From Subtercola boreus (GTDB lineage Bacteria > Actinomycetota > Actinomycetes > Actinomycetales > Microbacteriaceae): a stretch of 64,000 nucleotides of DNA. The position numbers were made by a program, and so were the translations under genes. Location: positions 51,057 to 115,056 of the forward strand of contig NZ_NBXD01000016.1 of assembly GCF_003399645.1 (NCBI RefSeq). The letters run 5' to 3'. Position 1 is the first letter of the stretch, and the number at the start of each line of letters is the position of its first letter. The notes below the pieces were generated by a model, which worked only from the letters and a program-made list of their open reading frames with translations, made no database searches and was not told the DNA's origin. Of the stretch, positions 53,505 to 62,113 are shown one piece after another.

Positions 53505-54377
53505 ATGAGCGTGCAGGGCGACATCGTCGCAGCGATCATCGCGCTGCACGACTCCGCGGGGATCGACCACCCCGAGCTCGGAGTCAGGGTGCGGGTCTCG
53601 AGGTCGCCCTCCGACCCCGCACAGGTCCTCTTCGACCCGGTACTCCACCTGCCATTTCAGGGAAGGAAGCGCCTCGTCGCCGGGTCCAGCAAGATCGAAT
53701 ACGGAGCCGGGGATCTGGTGATCCTGGCCGCGCATATGCCGGCTTTCGTCGAAGTGATAAAAGCCACCGGCGAAACGCCGTACGTCGCCTTGGAGATCCC
53801 ATTCGACCGTCACGCTCTTTCGGCGTTGGTCGCGGAGATGCCAGCCCGTACTGCAATGGTGAGCGACGTTGGCCCGGTCACCGTCGGTGATGTTCCTGAA
53901 ACCGTCCTCGGACCTGTGCTGCGACTCCTTCAACTCCAGTCCGAGCCGGCCGCAGCCGCCGTACTCGCCGCCGACGTCCGGCGCGAGATCTACTACCGGC
54001 TACTCGGCAGCCACCTCGGTGACCCGATCCGCGAGCTGCTCCGAGCCGAGTCGACCCTGACCCGGATCGACGAGGTCACCAGCTGGATGCAGGATCACTT
54101 CGACCAAAGCATACGAATGGAAGACCTTGCCGCACGAGCACAGATGAGCGTCGGGTCTTTCCATCGCCAGTTCCGGCAGATCACCGGCAGCACCCCCGGC
54201 GCGTACCACAAAGCAGTTCGGCTTCATGAAGCGCGGCGACAGATCGTGGAACAGTCTGGGACGCTCGCCCAAATAGCTTCACGAGTCGGTTTCGTCAGCC
54301 CATCCCAATTCAGCCGTGACTACAAACGGACCTTCGGAACGGCGCCGTCCCATGACGCGACCGCCTTCCGCACCTAG
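53505..54377 (+). CDS. AraC-family transcriptional regulator
   Basis: A 290-residue activator. The N-terminal AraC_N ligand domain spans about residues 20-170 (VLHLPFQGRKRLVAGSSKIEYGAGDLVILAAHMP). The C-terminal two-helix-turn-helix DNA-binding domain runs from VTSWMQDHFDQSIRMEDLAARAQMSVGSFHRQFRQITG to QIASRVGFVSPSQFSRDYKRTFG. ATG 53505 with GAGGGCG nearby. It probably regulates the hydrolase directly upstream. Confidence 0.91.
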   Translation: MSVQGDIVAAIIALHDSAGIDHPELGVRVRVSRSPSDPAQVLFDPVLHLPFQGRKRLVAGSSKIEYGAGDLVILAAHMPAFVEVIKATGETPYVALEIPFDRHALSALVAEMPARTAMVSDVGPVTVGDVPETVLGPVLRLLQLQSEPAAAAVLAADVRREIYYRLLGSHLGDPIRELLRAESTLTRIDEVTSWMQDHFDQSIRMEDLAARAQMSVGSFHRQFRQITGSTPGAYHKAVRLHEARRQIVEQSGTLAQIASRVGFVSPSQFSRDYKRTFGTAPSHDATAFRT

Positions 54378-54447
54378 AGAACCGTCCCGCCACATCCTGA
54401 CACCGCAGCATCCTGACACCGTGACCTCGTACCGAGAAAGGCTCCTC

Positions 54448-55150
54448 ATGCCCGTGACACGCGTCGAGAAAGACCGCAGTATCTACCGCAGAACCGGGCC
54501 GACAGGAGATGAGCACTACGGCTGCTGGGACTGGACCGCGGTCAGCCCGCCCGAATCGTTCGAAGTCATCGACCGGTTCGCCGACGAGACGGGCGCCGTC
54601 AACACCGCTCTTCCAGCGACCCGCATGGTCTTCGAACTCGCAGCGACGGATGCCGGGTCCCGTCTCACCTGCACCTCGCACTTCGATTCTGTCGACCAGT
54701 TCGAACAGTTTGCTCGAGATGGGCGTACTCGAAGGAACCCGCGAAGCCATGGCGCAGATCGACACCGTGCTCGCCGACCTGATGAGGGTGTGGTTGCTCG
54801 GGCCGGACGGCTGGACGATGCCGGTCTGCGAGATCGCCGCGAAAGTGGGTCACAGCTACCGGTACATCTGGGAACCAGTGAGCGGTGGCGAGGGATTCGG
54901 CTTCACCGGAGAGTTGCTCGAGAACGAGCCGCCGCACCGAGCGGTCACCACTGAAACCATGATCGGAGCGGACTTTCCTGCGTCGCTCAACGAACTCACT
55001 CTCACACCGGTCGACGGCGGAACCCTGCTCTCGCTCGTTATCACCGACGCCGCCCAGCGCGACGCCATCCTTGCCACGGGAATGACCAGCGGGATGGAGA
55101 CCAGCTATCAGCGCCTCGAGAGCATCCTCGCGGTCTCTTTCACAGCCTGA
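54448..55150 (+). pseudogene. Decayed fusion of two SRPBCC (AHSA1-like) genes
   Basis: Starts MPVTRVEKD like AHSA1 proteins but jumps, with about 50 residues missing, to EHYGCWDWTAVSPPESFEVIDRFADE. Near 54710 a one-base shift in a TTT run breaks the frame; the next frame continues LLEMGVLEGTREAMAQIDTVLADL, the normal C-terminus. It then runs directly into a second SRPBCC domain that lacks its first 35-40 residues (VWLLGPDGWTMPVCEI to TGMTSGMETSYQRLESIL). Two tandem lipid/ligand-binding-fold genes have been merged by deletions. SRPBCC genes often sit beside DGPF/ECF42 pairs. Confidence 0.75.
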
Positions 55151-55379
55151 TCATCTGGCTGATGAAGGATTTAGTGTGCATTGTCGCGGCGGCCGGTGGT
55201 CCGAGGCCGGTACGAATCCTTCCCTCTGTATTTCTGCGATCCAGCGTAGGCGTGCGGGGGATCTCGAGAGTGTCCGGCAAACGAATCGTCTGGCCGTCAA
55301 GCTAGGAGCTTGGCTGTCCCACCGATAACCGTTGGTTGGTCACGTGACCGCGCCCTCATTCGCTCACACCCCGAGGTGC

Positions 55380-55886
55380 TTATGCGAGAAGGAAGACGTC
55401 GATGGCCCGTGAGACACGCTGAGTGAGCTGGGCGCGAAGCTGTTCGGGGCTGCCGACGAGTGAGGGTTGGAAGTTCGAGAATCCTTGCCAGAGTCCGAAG
55501 AGGTGCTCGGCGGCTTCGTTCGGGTCGGTCACGTTCACCTGATCCGCTGCTGCGGCGTGCTCGAGCACTCGTGCGAGGTTCGCCTTTGTCCGTCGCGGAC
55601 CGGTCTCGTAGAACCGTCTCGCAAGATCCGGGTCGCGGCTGAGGTTGCGGGCCACCCCTGGTCTGCTGGCTGGCTTCGATCTGTTCCATCGCTCGCAGGA
55701 CACCGGCCTGGAAGAGGGCGGTTTTGTCGGCGAAGTGTTTGTAGAGAGTGGCTTTGGACACGCCGGCTTTCGCTGCAATCGATTCGAGCGTCACTGCTTC
55801 GACGCCATGTTCGGGAAAGAGGTCCCAGGATGCTCCGACCAGTGCAGCCAGTTTCTCGACGTCGACCGGGCGTCCGAGGCGCGGGA
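55380..55886 (-). pseudogene. Frameshifted TetR regulator with internal deletion
   Basis: The DNA-binding half GRPVDVEKLAALVGASWDLFPEHGVEAVTLESIAAKAGVSKATLYKHFADKTALF is in one frame and ends at EASQQTRG. The C-terminal piece DPDLARRFYETGPRRTKANLARVL to VSRAIDVFLLA is in another. About 40 residues between them are missing. No start codon remains because its 5' end abuts the divergent monooxygenase remnant. Confidence 0.78.
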
Positions 55887-57164
55887 CCCACCGGGTTGAC
55901 GCTTGCAAACATCCTGACCCGGTACGGGATTCCCGTGCGAATCCTGGAGAAAAAGCCCCGACTCTCGACGCAGACCGGCAGACGGGCATCCGGGGACTGC
56001 CGCAGCCGGCCTTGCAGACCAGGGCGTCGCGGTCGAATTCGGTTCCGAACTTCTCTCACTCACGCAGACCGCTGGCGGGGTCACCGCCGAGATCCGCGTC
56101 GACGGATCCATCGAGCGGGCCCACTTCTCCTCCGTCGTCGGTGCCGATGGCCACGCCGGAATCACACGCCTCTTCACCCGACTGAACTTCGAGACCAAGA
56201 AGACCGGCGTCGCGATTCGCCAGCTCGACTGCCGGCTTACCTGGCATCGCCTCTCCACGATGGATCAGATGTGGCTGTCCTACTTCGAACACGGCTTCGC
56301 GGTCGTCGTCCCACTCCGCGGCGGAGTGCACCGGGTCCTGGTCATCGAGCCCACAGACGCGATGCCGAACCGTGAACCAACCCTCGCCGAGATGCAGCAC
56401 AAATTGCGAAGTGTCGCGGACGATCCTGACCTCACGCTCACGGATCCCGAATGGTTCAGCTACACCGATCTCTCGATGGGTATCGCGCCCGGGCTCATCG
56501 ACGGACGCATCCTCCTGGCCGGGGATGTCGGTAACCCGGTCCTTCCCAACGGCGGGCGAGGGATGAACACGGGGATCGCCGACGCGTTCAACCTCGGCTG
56601 GAAACTCGCCGCCGTAGTTCAACACGACGCCCCCGATGCGCTGCTGCAAACTTCCGACACCGAGCGGCACGCCCTCCGAACCGCCCTTGAAAAGGCCCAG
56701 TTCGCGAGCCTGAAATACACGACCCTGCGTGCGACCGGGCCCTGGACTCCCAAACCGTCCGAGGGTTCAACAGCATCCACCTGCTCGACCTGCTCTACCG
56801 CGGCGGGTGGACCCTGCTCGCATTCACGGGCCAGCGCTCGACCGCGTCGACCCGCCTCCTCGTGGAGAGGACAGAGCGATTGTGCGCCCGCGTCTCGACG
56901 TACGTCATCACTACCGACAGCGCGTCGGCGCCCGCCAGCGACGAGCCGGGGCGCATCCTGTTCGACCTCGACGGAGAAGCGCACCGAATTTACGGGGCAA
57001 CCGTCCCCACCCTTGTCCTCGTCCGGCCGGATGGGCACTTGGCAATGCGCGTGAATCTTGATGCAGCAGCCGACGTCGAGAGCTCCCTCGATACGTGGGT
57101 TCCCGACGCAACACAGCAGTTCGCTGCGACCAGGAGCGACATCGAAACTGCTCAGGCGAGATGA
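55878..57164 (+). pseudogene. Decayed FAD-dependent monooxygenase
   Basis: The FAD dinucleotide motif GAGPTGLTLANILTRYGIP remains, without a start codon. About 60-80 residues after LEKKPRLSTQTG are lost, and the frame changes before VAVEFGSELLSLTQ. The central part continues in frame through FSSVVGADGHAGITR and GGRGMNTGIADAFNLGWKLAAV, the second FAD motif. Another shift near 56750 leads to FNSIHLLDLLYRGGWTLL and the C-terminal thioredoxin-like domain ending LDTWVPDATQQF. It resembles phenol/rifampicin/TetX-like hydroxylases. Non-functional. Confidence 0.82.
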
Positions 57165-57174
57165 AGTGTGGTTC

Positions 57175-57801
57175 TCACGGCCAAGATTTGGCGGCCCCGA
57201 CATGGGTGTCGCCCCATTCGATCAGAGCTTCGACAGCCTCCCATGCGTCCCGGATCTTGTCCGGGGCAACATCGACGGGAAGCGTGGTGAGGGCTGCGTA
57301 ATGCTTCAGGCGGAGAAGCTCGATGTCGGGGTGGTCGCGGTCGTAGCCCCGGGGCGCCGTCTTCAAAGCCGGACCCGCCATCTCGAAGCCCGACGAGACG
57401 AGGGCATCGATGATCTCCGTGAGCTGCGCCGCGGCGGTAGGAACAGAGTCGATAGCGGTCCGGGCGCGAACCAACTGATCCCGGCTGGGTTCGTAGATAC
57501 CCCCGCCAGCCTCGAGATGATCTGCGGTCAGGCTCAGATAGACGCCCCCAACCGAACCGGCCCACATGCTGGCATTGGTCTTGTAGGGCGACTTGTCGGG
57601 ACTGAACCGCACATCACGGTTGGGTCGCATGACCCGACCGGGCCCGTAGGTCTTCTCCGCTTCGCCGAGCAGATCCTCCAGAGGCTGCCGAACAGCGGTG
57701 TCATACTGCTGCCTGTGCGCATCGAAGAACTGCCGTGAATTGTCTTTCGCCAGGCCGGCCAGGAAGGCACTCGCATCTGACCCGAATCCGGTAAACGTCA
57801 T
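57175..57801 (-). CDS. DUF2461 (TIGR02453) family protein
   Basis: A 208-residue intact protein of unknown function. Family motifs are FLAGLAKDNSRQFFDAHRQQYD, MRPNRDVRFSPDKSPYKTNASMWAG, GVYLSLTADHLEAGGGIYEPSRDQL and APRGYDRDHPDIELLRLKHY. The start MTFTGFGSDASAFL at 57801 is preferred to an ATG ten codons before. It sits intact among decayed genes, convergent with the monooxygenase remnant ten bases away. No role is known. Confidence 0.88.
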   Translation of the reverse strand: MTFTGFGSDASAFLAGLAKDNSRQFFDAHRQQYDTAVRQPLEDLLGEAEKTYGPGRVMRPNRDVRFSPDKSPYKTNASMWAGSVGGVYLSLTADHLEAGGGIYEPSRDQLVRARTAIDSVPTAAAQLTEIIDALVSSGFEMAGPALKTAPRGYDRDHPDIELLRLKHYAALTTLPVDVAPDKIRDAWEAVEALIEWGDTHVGAAKSWP

Positions 57802-57870
57802 GACACCACTCTGCCTGTTATCGCCCGTCACTGGGCCACTGGATATTGACGATCCCCAAAGGCATTACCT

Positions 57871-58107
57871 GTGTTTCAATGCTTGAGAATTCGTCCTTGG
57901 TGCTCCCTCTGGCGGACCATTCGCACCCCCAACGGCGACACCGCCACACTGCACGTCAGACGCACAGGCGCAGCCCTCCATGCATACGCCTGGGGTGCCG
58001 CCGCCGCCGACGCAATCGCCAGCGCACCCGATCTTCTCGGTGCGCAAGACGATCCCACCGGGTTCGAACCGAACCACCCACTTCGTCCGGCAACGTGCCT
58101 TCGGTGA
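57871..58107 (+). pseudogene. N-terminal fragment of AlkA-like DNA-3-methyladenine glycosylase
   Basis: About 75 codons read RTPNGDTATLHVRRTGAAL, then AYAWGAAAADAIASAPDLLG and DPTGFEPNHPL, which match the N-terminal domain of actinobacterial AlkA-type glycosylases. The catalytic helix-hairpin-helix part that should follow is absent; the frame ends eight codons later. A truncated remnant. Confidence 0.65.
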
Positions 58108-58261
58108 CGCGGACGCGGTGTCCCCGAGGTCCCCGCAGGCCACGAGCGCCTCGCGGCTGAAAGCGTCGGCCCTGTCATGCTTCTTCGGCGGTGAGGTCGA
58201 TCCGTTTCTCCCTGGTCGGCGACCTTCACGGGGTTCTCTCCACGCAGCAGATATGGTCACA

Positions 58262-58540
58262 GGCGCTTCGAAAGAACCGGTGGGCGATGTTTCCACCACA
58301 AGAAGCCGCTGCCCGGACTCTCGAAGCTCCTCTTCTACCACAGCCATCAACGCCTTCCCCAGACCTCCACGCTTCAGTGTCGGGTCGACAGCAATCATCG
58401 TGAGATCCCAGAGACGGTCACCGGCAGGCTTGGGTTGAAAGTAGGCGACTGCGTGAACAGTGCCAGCCGCATCATCAACGAGGCACCGGTGTTCGGGGAC
58501 CGCACTCGCAAAGTAGTCCCTCAGGAGTGCGTCACTCCGA
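58262..58540 (-). pseudogene. Truncated GNAT acetyltransferase fragment
   Basis: The minus strand encodes LLRDYFASAVPEHRCLVDD, then VAYFQPKPAGDRLWDLTMIA and VDPTLKRGGLGKALMAVVEE, ending LLVVETSPTGSFEA. This is the middle of a GNAT domain with its acetyl-CoA loop, but the start and first strand are missing, and the C-terminal RAFY-type segment is replaced by unrelated sequence. Its 5' end runs into the VOC gene. Confidence 0.65.
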
Positions 58541-58957
58541 GGGCGGGCCGCCCGCGGCCACCGCCGGGTCCATCCACATGATCTCCCACCCGTGGCCGTC
58601 GGGGTCTTCGAGGTCGCGTGAGTACATAAAGCCGTGATCCTGCAGTGTGCCGGCGGGCTCGGTGCCGCCCGCAGCCACCCCCTTGGCGATCAGCTCGTCG
58701 ACCTCCTCGCGGGAATCGACCCCCAGCGCATTCAGCACCTGCGCGTAGCGCTTCGGATCAACCAGCTCCTTCTCGGTGAAGGTCGAGAAGAACGGCTTTA
58801 CGAGCAGCATGATGTAGATCGAGTCCGACAGCACGATGCTCGCCGCGTTCTCGTTGCTGAACTGCGGATTGATGCTGTATCCGAGGGCCGTGTAGAAGGC
58901 CTTCGACGCCTCGAGGTCGCTGACCGGCAGGTTCACGAAGATGTTGTTGGTCGCCAT
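58532..58957 (-). CDS. VOC-family (glyoxalase-like) protein
   Basis: A 141-residue single VOC domain with both beta-alpha-beta-beta-beta units: NNIFVNLPVSDLEASKAFYTALGYSINPQF and AAGGTEPAGTLQDHGFMYSRDLEDPDGHGWEIMWMDP, the latter with the metal-site glutamate. ATG 58957 has GAGGAGA eight bases upstream. Intact among remnants. Members include bleomycin-resistance-like and glyoxalase proteins; the substrate is unknown. Confidence 0.9.
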   Translation of the reverse strand: MATNNIFVNLPVSDLEASKAFYTALGYSINPQFSNENAASIVLSDSIYIMLLVKPFFSTFTEKELVDPKRYAQVLNALGVDSREEVDELIAKGVAAGGTEPAGTLQDHGFMYSRDLEDPDGHGWEIMWMDPAVAAGGPPSE

Positions 58958-59036
58958 GGGGTTCTCCTCGTCGAGCGGTGATGGTGGGCACAGTCAACCA
59001 GAATCTGCAATGAAACAGTCTCCTTCGCCCAGAATG

Positions 59037-59148
59037 GGTCATCGACGTCCCGGATGTGGACTCAGCGATCTCCCTCGTGAAGACCTGGCCGGGGCTGGAC
59101 CTCGGCGGCTGTGGCGTGGAGCGTCCGATGGTGACGGACTACATCTAA
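59037..59148 (+). pseudogene. C-terminal remnant of a second DGPF protein
   Basis: VIDVPDVDSAISLVKTWPGL and VERPMVTDYI before a TAA parallel the C-terminus of the intact DGPF protein near 50.8 kb. The first two thirds are gone. Confidence 0.72.
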
Positions 59149-59154
59149 CGCGAG

Positions 59155-60085
59155 CAGTGATTGAATCGGATGCCGCCTCGACATCGCCGAAGAGGCGGTG
59201 GCCGAGGCTGTCGAGAAGCGTTGCGCGCGCGGCGGGGCGACGGGATTCCGCCGAACCCCGGCGGAGGGCTCACCCAGGCTGCACGTCACAACGCCCTCGA
59301 CAGGCTCCGCCGAGAGAGAGGCTTCCGGGAGAAGCTGGCGGGTTTGGCACCCGAGGTCGAGCGGGGGCATGCGACTGAGGATCCAGCCGACACCGATTCG
59401 TCCGACGGTATCGACGACCGGCTGTCGCTGCTGTTCGGCTGCTGCCACCCCGCGCCGTCGCAGGAGGTTCAACTCGCACTCACGCTGAGAGCCGTGTGCG
59501 GCCTCACCACCGCTCAGCTCGTTGCCGGCGGCGACGTCACCTCGAATCGCGACCTCGCCGACGACGCGCTGTGGCTGGCAGGCGTGATCGCGGCGGCGCT
59601 GCCGCGCGAGGCGGAAGGTCAAGGCCTCGCTCGCGTTGCTGCTGTTCCACCGCGCGCGCGAGAAGGCCCGGTCCGTGGACGGCGAGCTTGTGCTGGTGGC
59701 CAATCAGGACCGGTCGAGATAGAACAAAACTCTCACCGTTCGCGCCAGCGCCGAGCTGAAACAAGTCGCCCCGCTACATCGCTCCGGCTGTTAGCAGCTG
59801 CACGCTGCGGTCGCCGCGTGCTCCGCGGATGCTGAGACCGCAGCGAAACCCGACTGGCTGCAGGTTCTTGTTCTTTACGACCTCCTCCTCGGCTTCGACC
59901 CATCGCCTGTTGTGCGGCTCAATCGTGCTGTCGCGCTGGATCGGGCGGGAGCATCAACGGCAGCGCTCAGCGAGGTCAACGCCCTACCCGCCTTCCCTGT
60001 CGGCCGCCTTTCGAACTGCGTCCGGTACACGAAAGTGGATCGGGAAGCGCACGAGGTCATACGAGCAGATACTGCCCACCATTGA
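59155..60085 (+). pseudogene. Decayed second ECF42 sigma factor
   Basis: Follows the DGPF remnant as in the intact pair. Region 2 fragments (IAEEAVAEAVEK; GIPPNPGGGLTQAARHNALDRLRRER) lie in different frames. Region 4 begins ALTLRAVCGLTTAQ and joins directly to LVAGGDVTSNRDLADDALWLAGVI, so about 75 residues including the DNA-recognition helix are deleted. Later pieces ALLLFHRAREKARSVDGELVLVANQD and LQVLVLYDLLLGFDPSPVVRLNRAVAL are again in other frames. Clearly homologous to the 50.9 kb sigma gene, but non-functional. Confidence 0.82.
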
Positions 60086-60480
60086 AAGACACCGGCTTTA
60101 GCGGGCCGGTACGCTGCCGATGGATTCACGATACAACGCAAAGGGCTCGGCATTGGGGCGGCAACGGCGCCGTAACGCGGCTCACGCTAGAGAGGGCGGG
60201 CGACGACGGCGCCGTCGGGCAGCTGCACCGTCTCCCCGAGGTGCCGGGCCGACGGTCTCAGAGTTCGATCCAGAGAGCCTTTCGAACGGCTGGACACCAC
60301 ACCCGGGCCTCCTGCAAGTTCTTCTTCCCACTGACCCACGGATTGAGACCGCGTCAGCGGTAGAGTCCAAAACTTAGACCTTCCCTCTCGTCAACCGACC
60401 TGAGACGCCGGTTCTTCAAACCGTCCGGGAGCGTAACCGCCCGGTACGCACCGCGGCGCTGCGCGTACTTTCCGGGATAA
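60086..60480. other. Gene-free stretch at the border of the low-GC region
   Basis: I see no supported gene in these 395 bases. Short open frames such as the one near 60250-60370 have no family resemblance. Base composition shifts from GC-rich to more balanced at its right end. Confidence 0.5.
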
Positions 60481-61284
60481 ATGCACCGTGTCGGTGCAAG
60501 AGGACGCTTCCAGGACAATAGTGAGATGGTGGTCAAGAAGCCTTTACCTCGCATCGCTCGATCTTCGCCGACGCTACCCGAAACATCGCCCTTACAGTAT
60601 TGGCTGGGTTCCGCCTTCGCAGTGGCCATTGCTTCTCCAGAAATCGCAGATAGTCAGTTGTTTCGGGAGGAGCGCGCGTACATCGCTGGTGCAACTGAGA
60701 ATCGTCGTGAGGAGTTCGGGGCGGTGCGCGTGTGTGCACGACGAGCACTTGCATCACTAGACGTGGACGCAGGCGCACTCGTGCCTAATGGTGACCGCTC
60801 CCCGAGTTGGCCTGAGGGGGTCATCGGTAGCCTCGCGCATTGTCGGGACCTCTGTATTGCAGTGGTCACCACTGAACCTCACGTCCTCGGAGTCGGAATC
60901 GACGTGGAAACGTGCACGGCTGTCGATCTCGGACTTGAAAGCGTGGTTTGCACGGAAACTGAGCGTCGTTTTATTGATTCGTACCCGAGATACCTGCGAG
61001 ACGACCTGCGCACGATGATCTTCTGTGCGAAGGAAGCCGTCTATAAATGTCAGTATCCGATAACAAAATTTTTCCTCGACTTTCTGGATATTGAGATTAC
61101 GATAGCGGAATCTCTAGACACTTTTGTTGTCGCAAAGGTTCATCATGATCCCGATATCTCGCAGTTGCTGTCGCGGGTTGGGGGCAGTATCGTGCAACTA
61201 AACGGCTTCACTTTCGCCGTAGCAACGCTTACTGCATCTATGAGCGCTGAAGCGAGCTCAACGACAAAGGCAGTCAGGTCCTGA
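60481..61284 (+). CDS. 4'-phosphopantetheinyl transferase (EntD/Sfp superfamily)
   Basis: A 267-residue protein that would attach the phosphopantetheine arm to carrier domains of the peptide synthetase. Core motifs are EFGAVRVCARRAL, GSLAHCRDLCIAVV, the magnesium site GVGIDVET and FCAKEAVYK. The EntD-like layout and length fit siderophore/NRPS-type transferases. ATG 60481 has a weak GGGATAA before it; ATG 60526 is a possible later start. Codon use (TTA, ATA, AAA) departs from the flanks. It is 829 bases before the synthetase, on the same strand. Confidence 0.87.
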   Translation: MHRVGARGRFQDNSEMVVKKPLPRIARSSPTLPETSPLQYWLGSAFAVAIASPEIADSQLFREERAYIAGATENRREEFGAVRVCARRALASLDVDAGALVPNGDRSPSWPEGVIGSLAHCRDLCIAVVTTEPHVLGVGIDVETCTAVDLGLESVVCTETERRFIDSYPRYLRDDLRTMIFCAKEAVYKCQYPITKFFLDFLDIEITIAESLDTFVVAKVHHDPDISQLLSRVGGSIVQLNGFTFAVATLTASMSAEASSTTKAVRS

Positions 61285-61328
61285 TAAACCGTAAGTCCCG
61301 ATAGTCCTGACAAGGTTGACGCAGAGCA

Positions 61329-61895
61329 ATGTCAATTCCAGCATTCAATGCAGATGGCTTCCTACCCCCATATATCGGGCGCAGGGGGCCGCCAGAGTGG
61401 CTTTCGCCCTATCCCACTACCGCCGTTGAAGTGGTCAGGATATTCGGCACGACGTTATCACGGTGCGCTATTTTGGACGGTTGGCTAAACCATAGAGCGG
61501 CTCTGAGAGCAGCCGGTTTCGGTCGGGGATTTCAATGGCTGGTGGGAAGCTTTGTCGAGGATACGAACCCGAACGATCTCGATACCGTAGCCTTTCTTTT
61601 TCGGCCACCTGGGGTCGGGGATAGCAGCGCTCTCGCTGACCTGATGGAGATCAACAGTGCGATCTTCGACCGGGCAAAGGTCAGGGCTTCCCATGGCGTC
61701 GACTTCATCCCGGTCGACCTAGAGGGTGCACAAGAAGAGCTGATCAAGGAAGTCTGTTATTGGCTGGGTATGTTTTCCCATCGTCGAAACGACGATCTCT
61801 GGAAAGGCGTGCTTCAAATCACACTTGAAGATGAAGCTGAGGATAAAGCAGCGTACGCCCTACTCGAGACTCTGACGGTCAAATTGAGCGCGTAG
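61329..61895 (+). CDS. DUF6932-like protein with nucleotidyltransferase-type motif
   Basis: A 188-residue protein. It begins IPAFNADGFLPPYIGRRGPP, a pattern of the DUF6932 group in which FN-x-x-G-x-LPPGI precedes a small minimal-nucleotidyltransferase-like fold. The core reads WLVGSFVEDTNPNDLDTVAF, a G-S...D-x-D arrangement fitting the metal-binding strand of such enzymes. The rest is helical and acidic. No partner gene of a toxin-antitoxin or HEPN type is adjacent. It lies between the transferase and synthetase genes; whether it belongs with them is unclear. Confidence 0.6.
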   Translation: MSIPAFNADGFLPPYIGRRGPPEWLSPYPTTAVEVVRIFGTTLSRCAILDGWLNHRAALRAAGFGRGFQWLVGSFVEDTNPNDLDTVAFLFRPPGVGDSSALADLMEINSAIFDRAKVRASHGVDFIPVDLEGAQEELIKEVCYWLGMFSHRRNDDLWKGVLQITLEDEAEDKAAYALLETLTVKLSA

Positions 61896-62113
61896 CCAGG
61901 GCGGGGTACGAACGCGGGAAGCCCTGGTTGAGCAAATCGGGCATCGGACAACTCTGGCGCTGCTCAAACGACGGATGTCATCGGCGCCGACACGTGTTCA
62001 ACCGTATTTCGACACGTCTCGGCTGTGGTTCGCGACCAGCCAAAGACCACCGCATACTAGTGACACCCGCAGGACATTACCGACGGCAGAGAAGCCGTCC
62101 GGAAGGGATTCAA

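Noticed and set aside
60120..60377. An 85-codon plus-strand frame
   Set aside because: Arg-rich first half and no conserved motif; probably chance opening in the decayed tract.
61329..61895. Two-gene toxin-antitoxin module
   Set aside because: Only one nucleotidyltransferase-like gene is present; neither neighbour resembles a HEPN or antitoxin protein.
61896..62113. A short frame reading REALVEQIGHRTTLALLKRR before the synthetase
   Set aside because: No family match that I recognise and no credible start; treated as intergenic.
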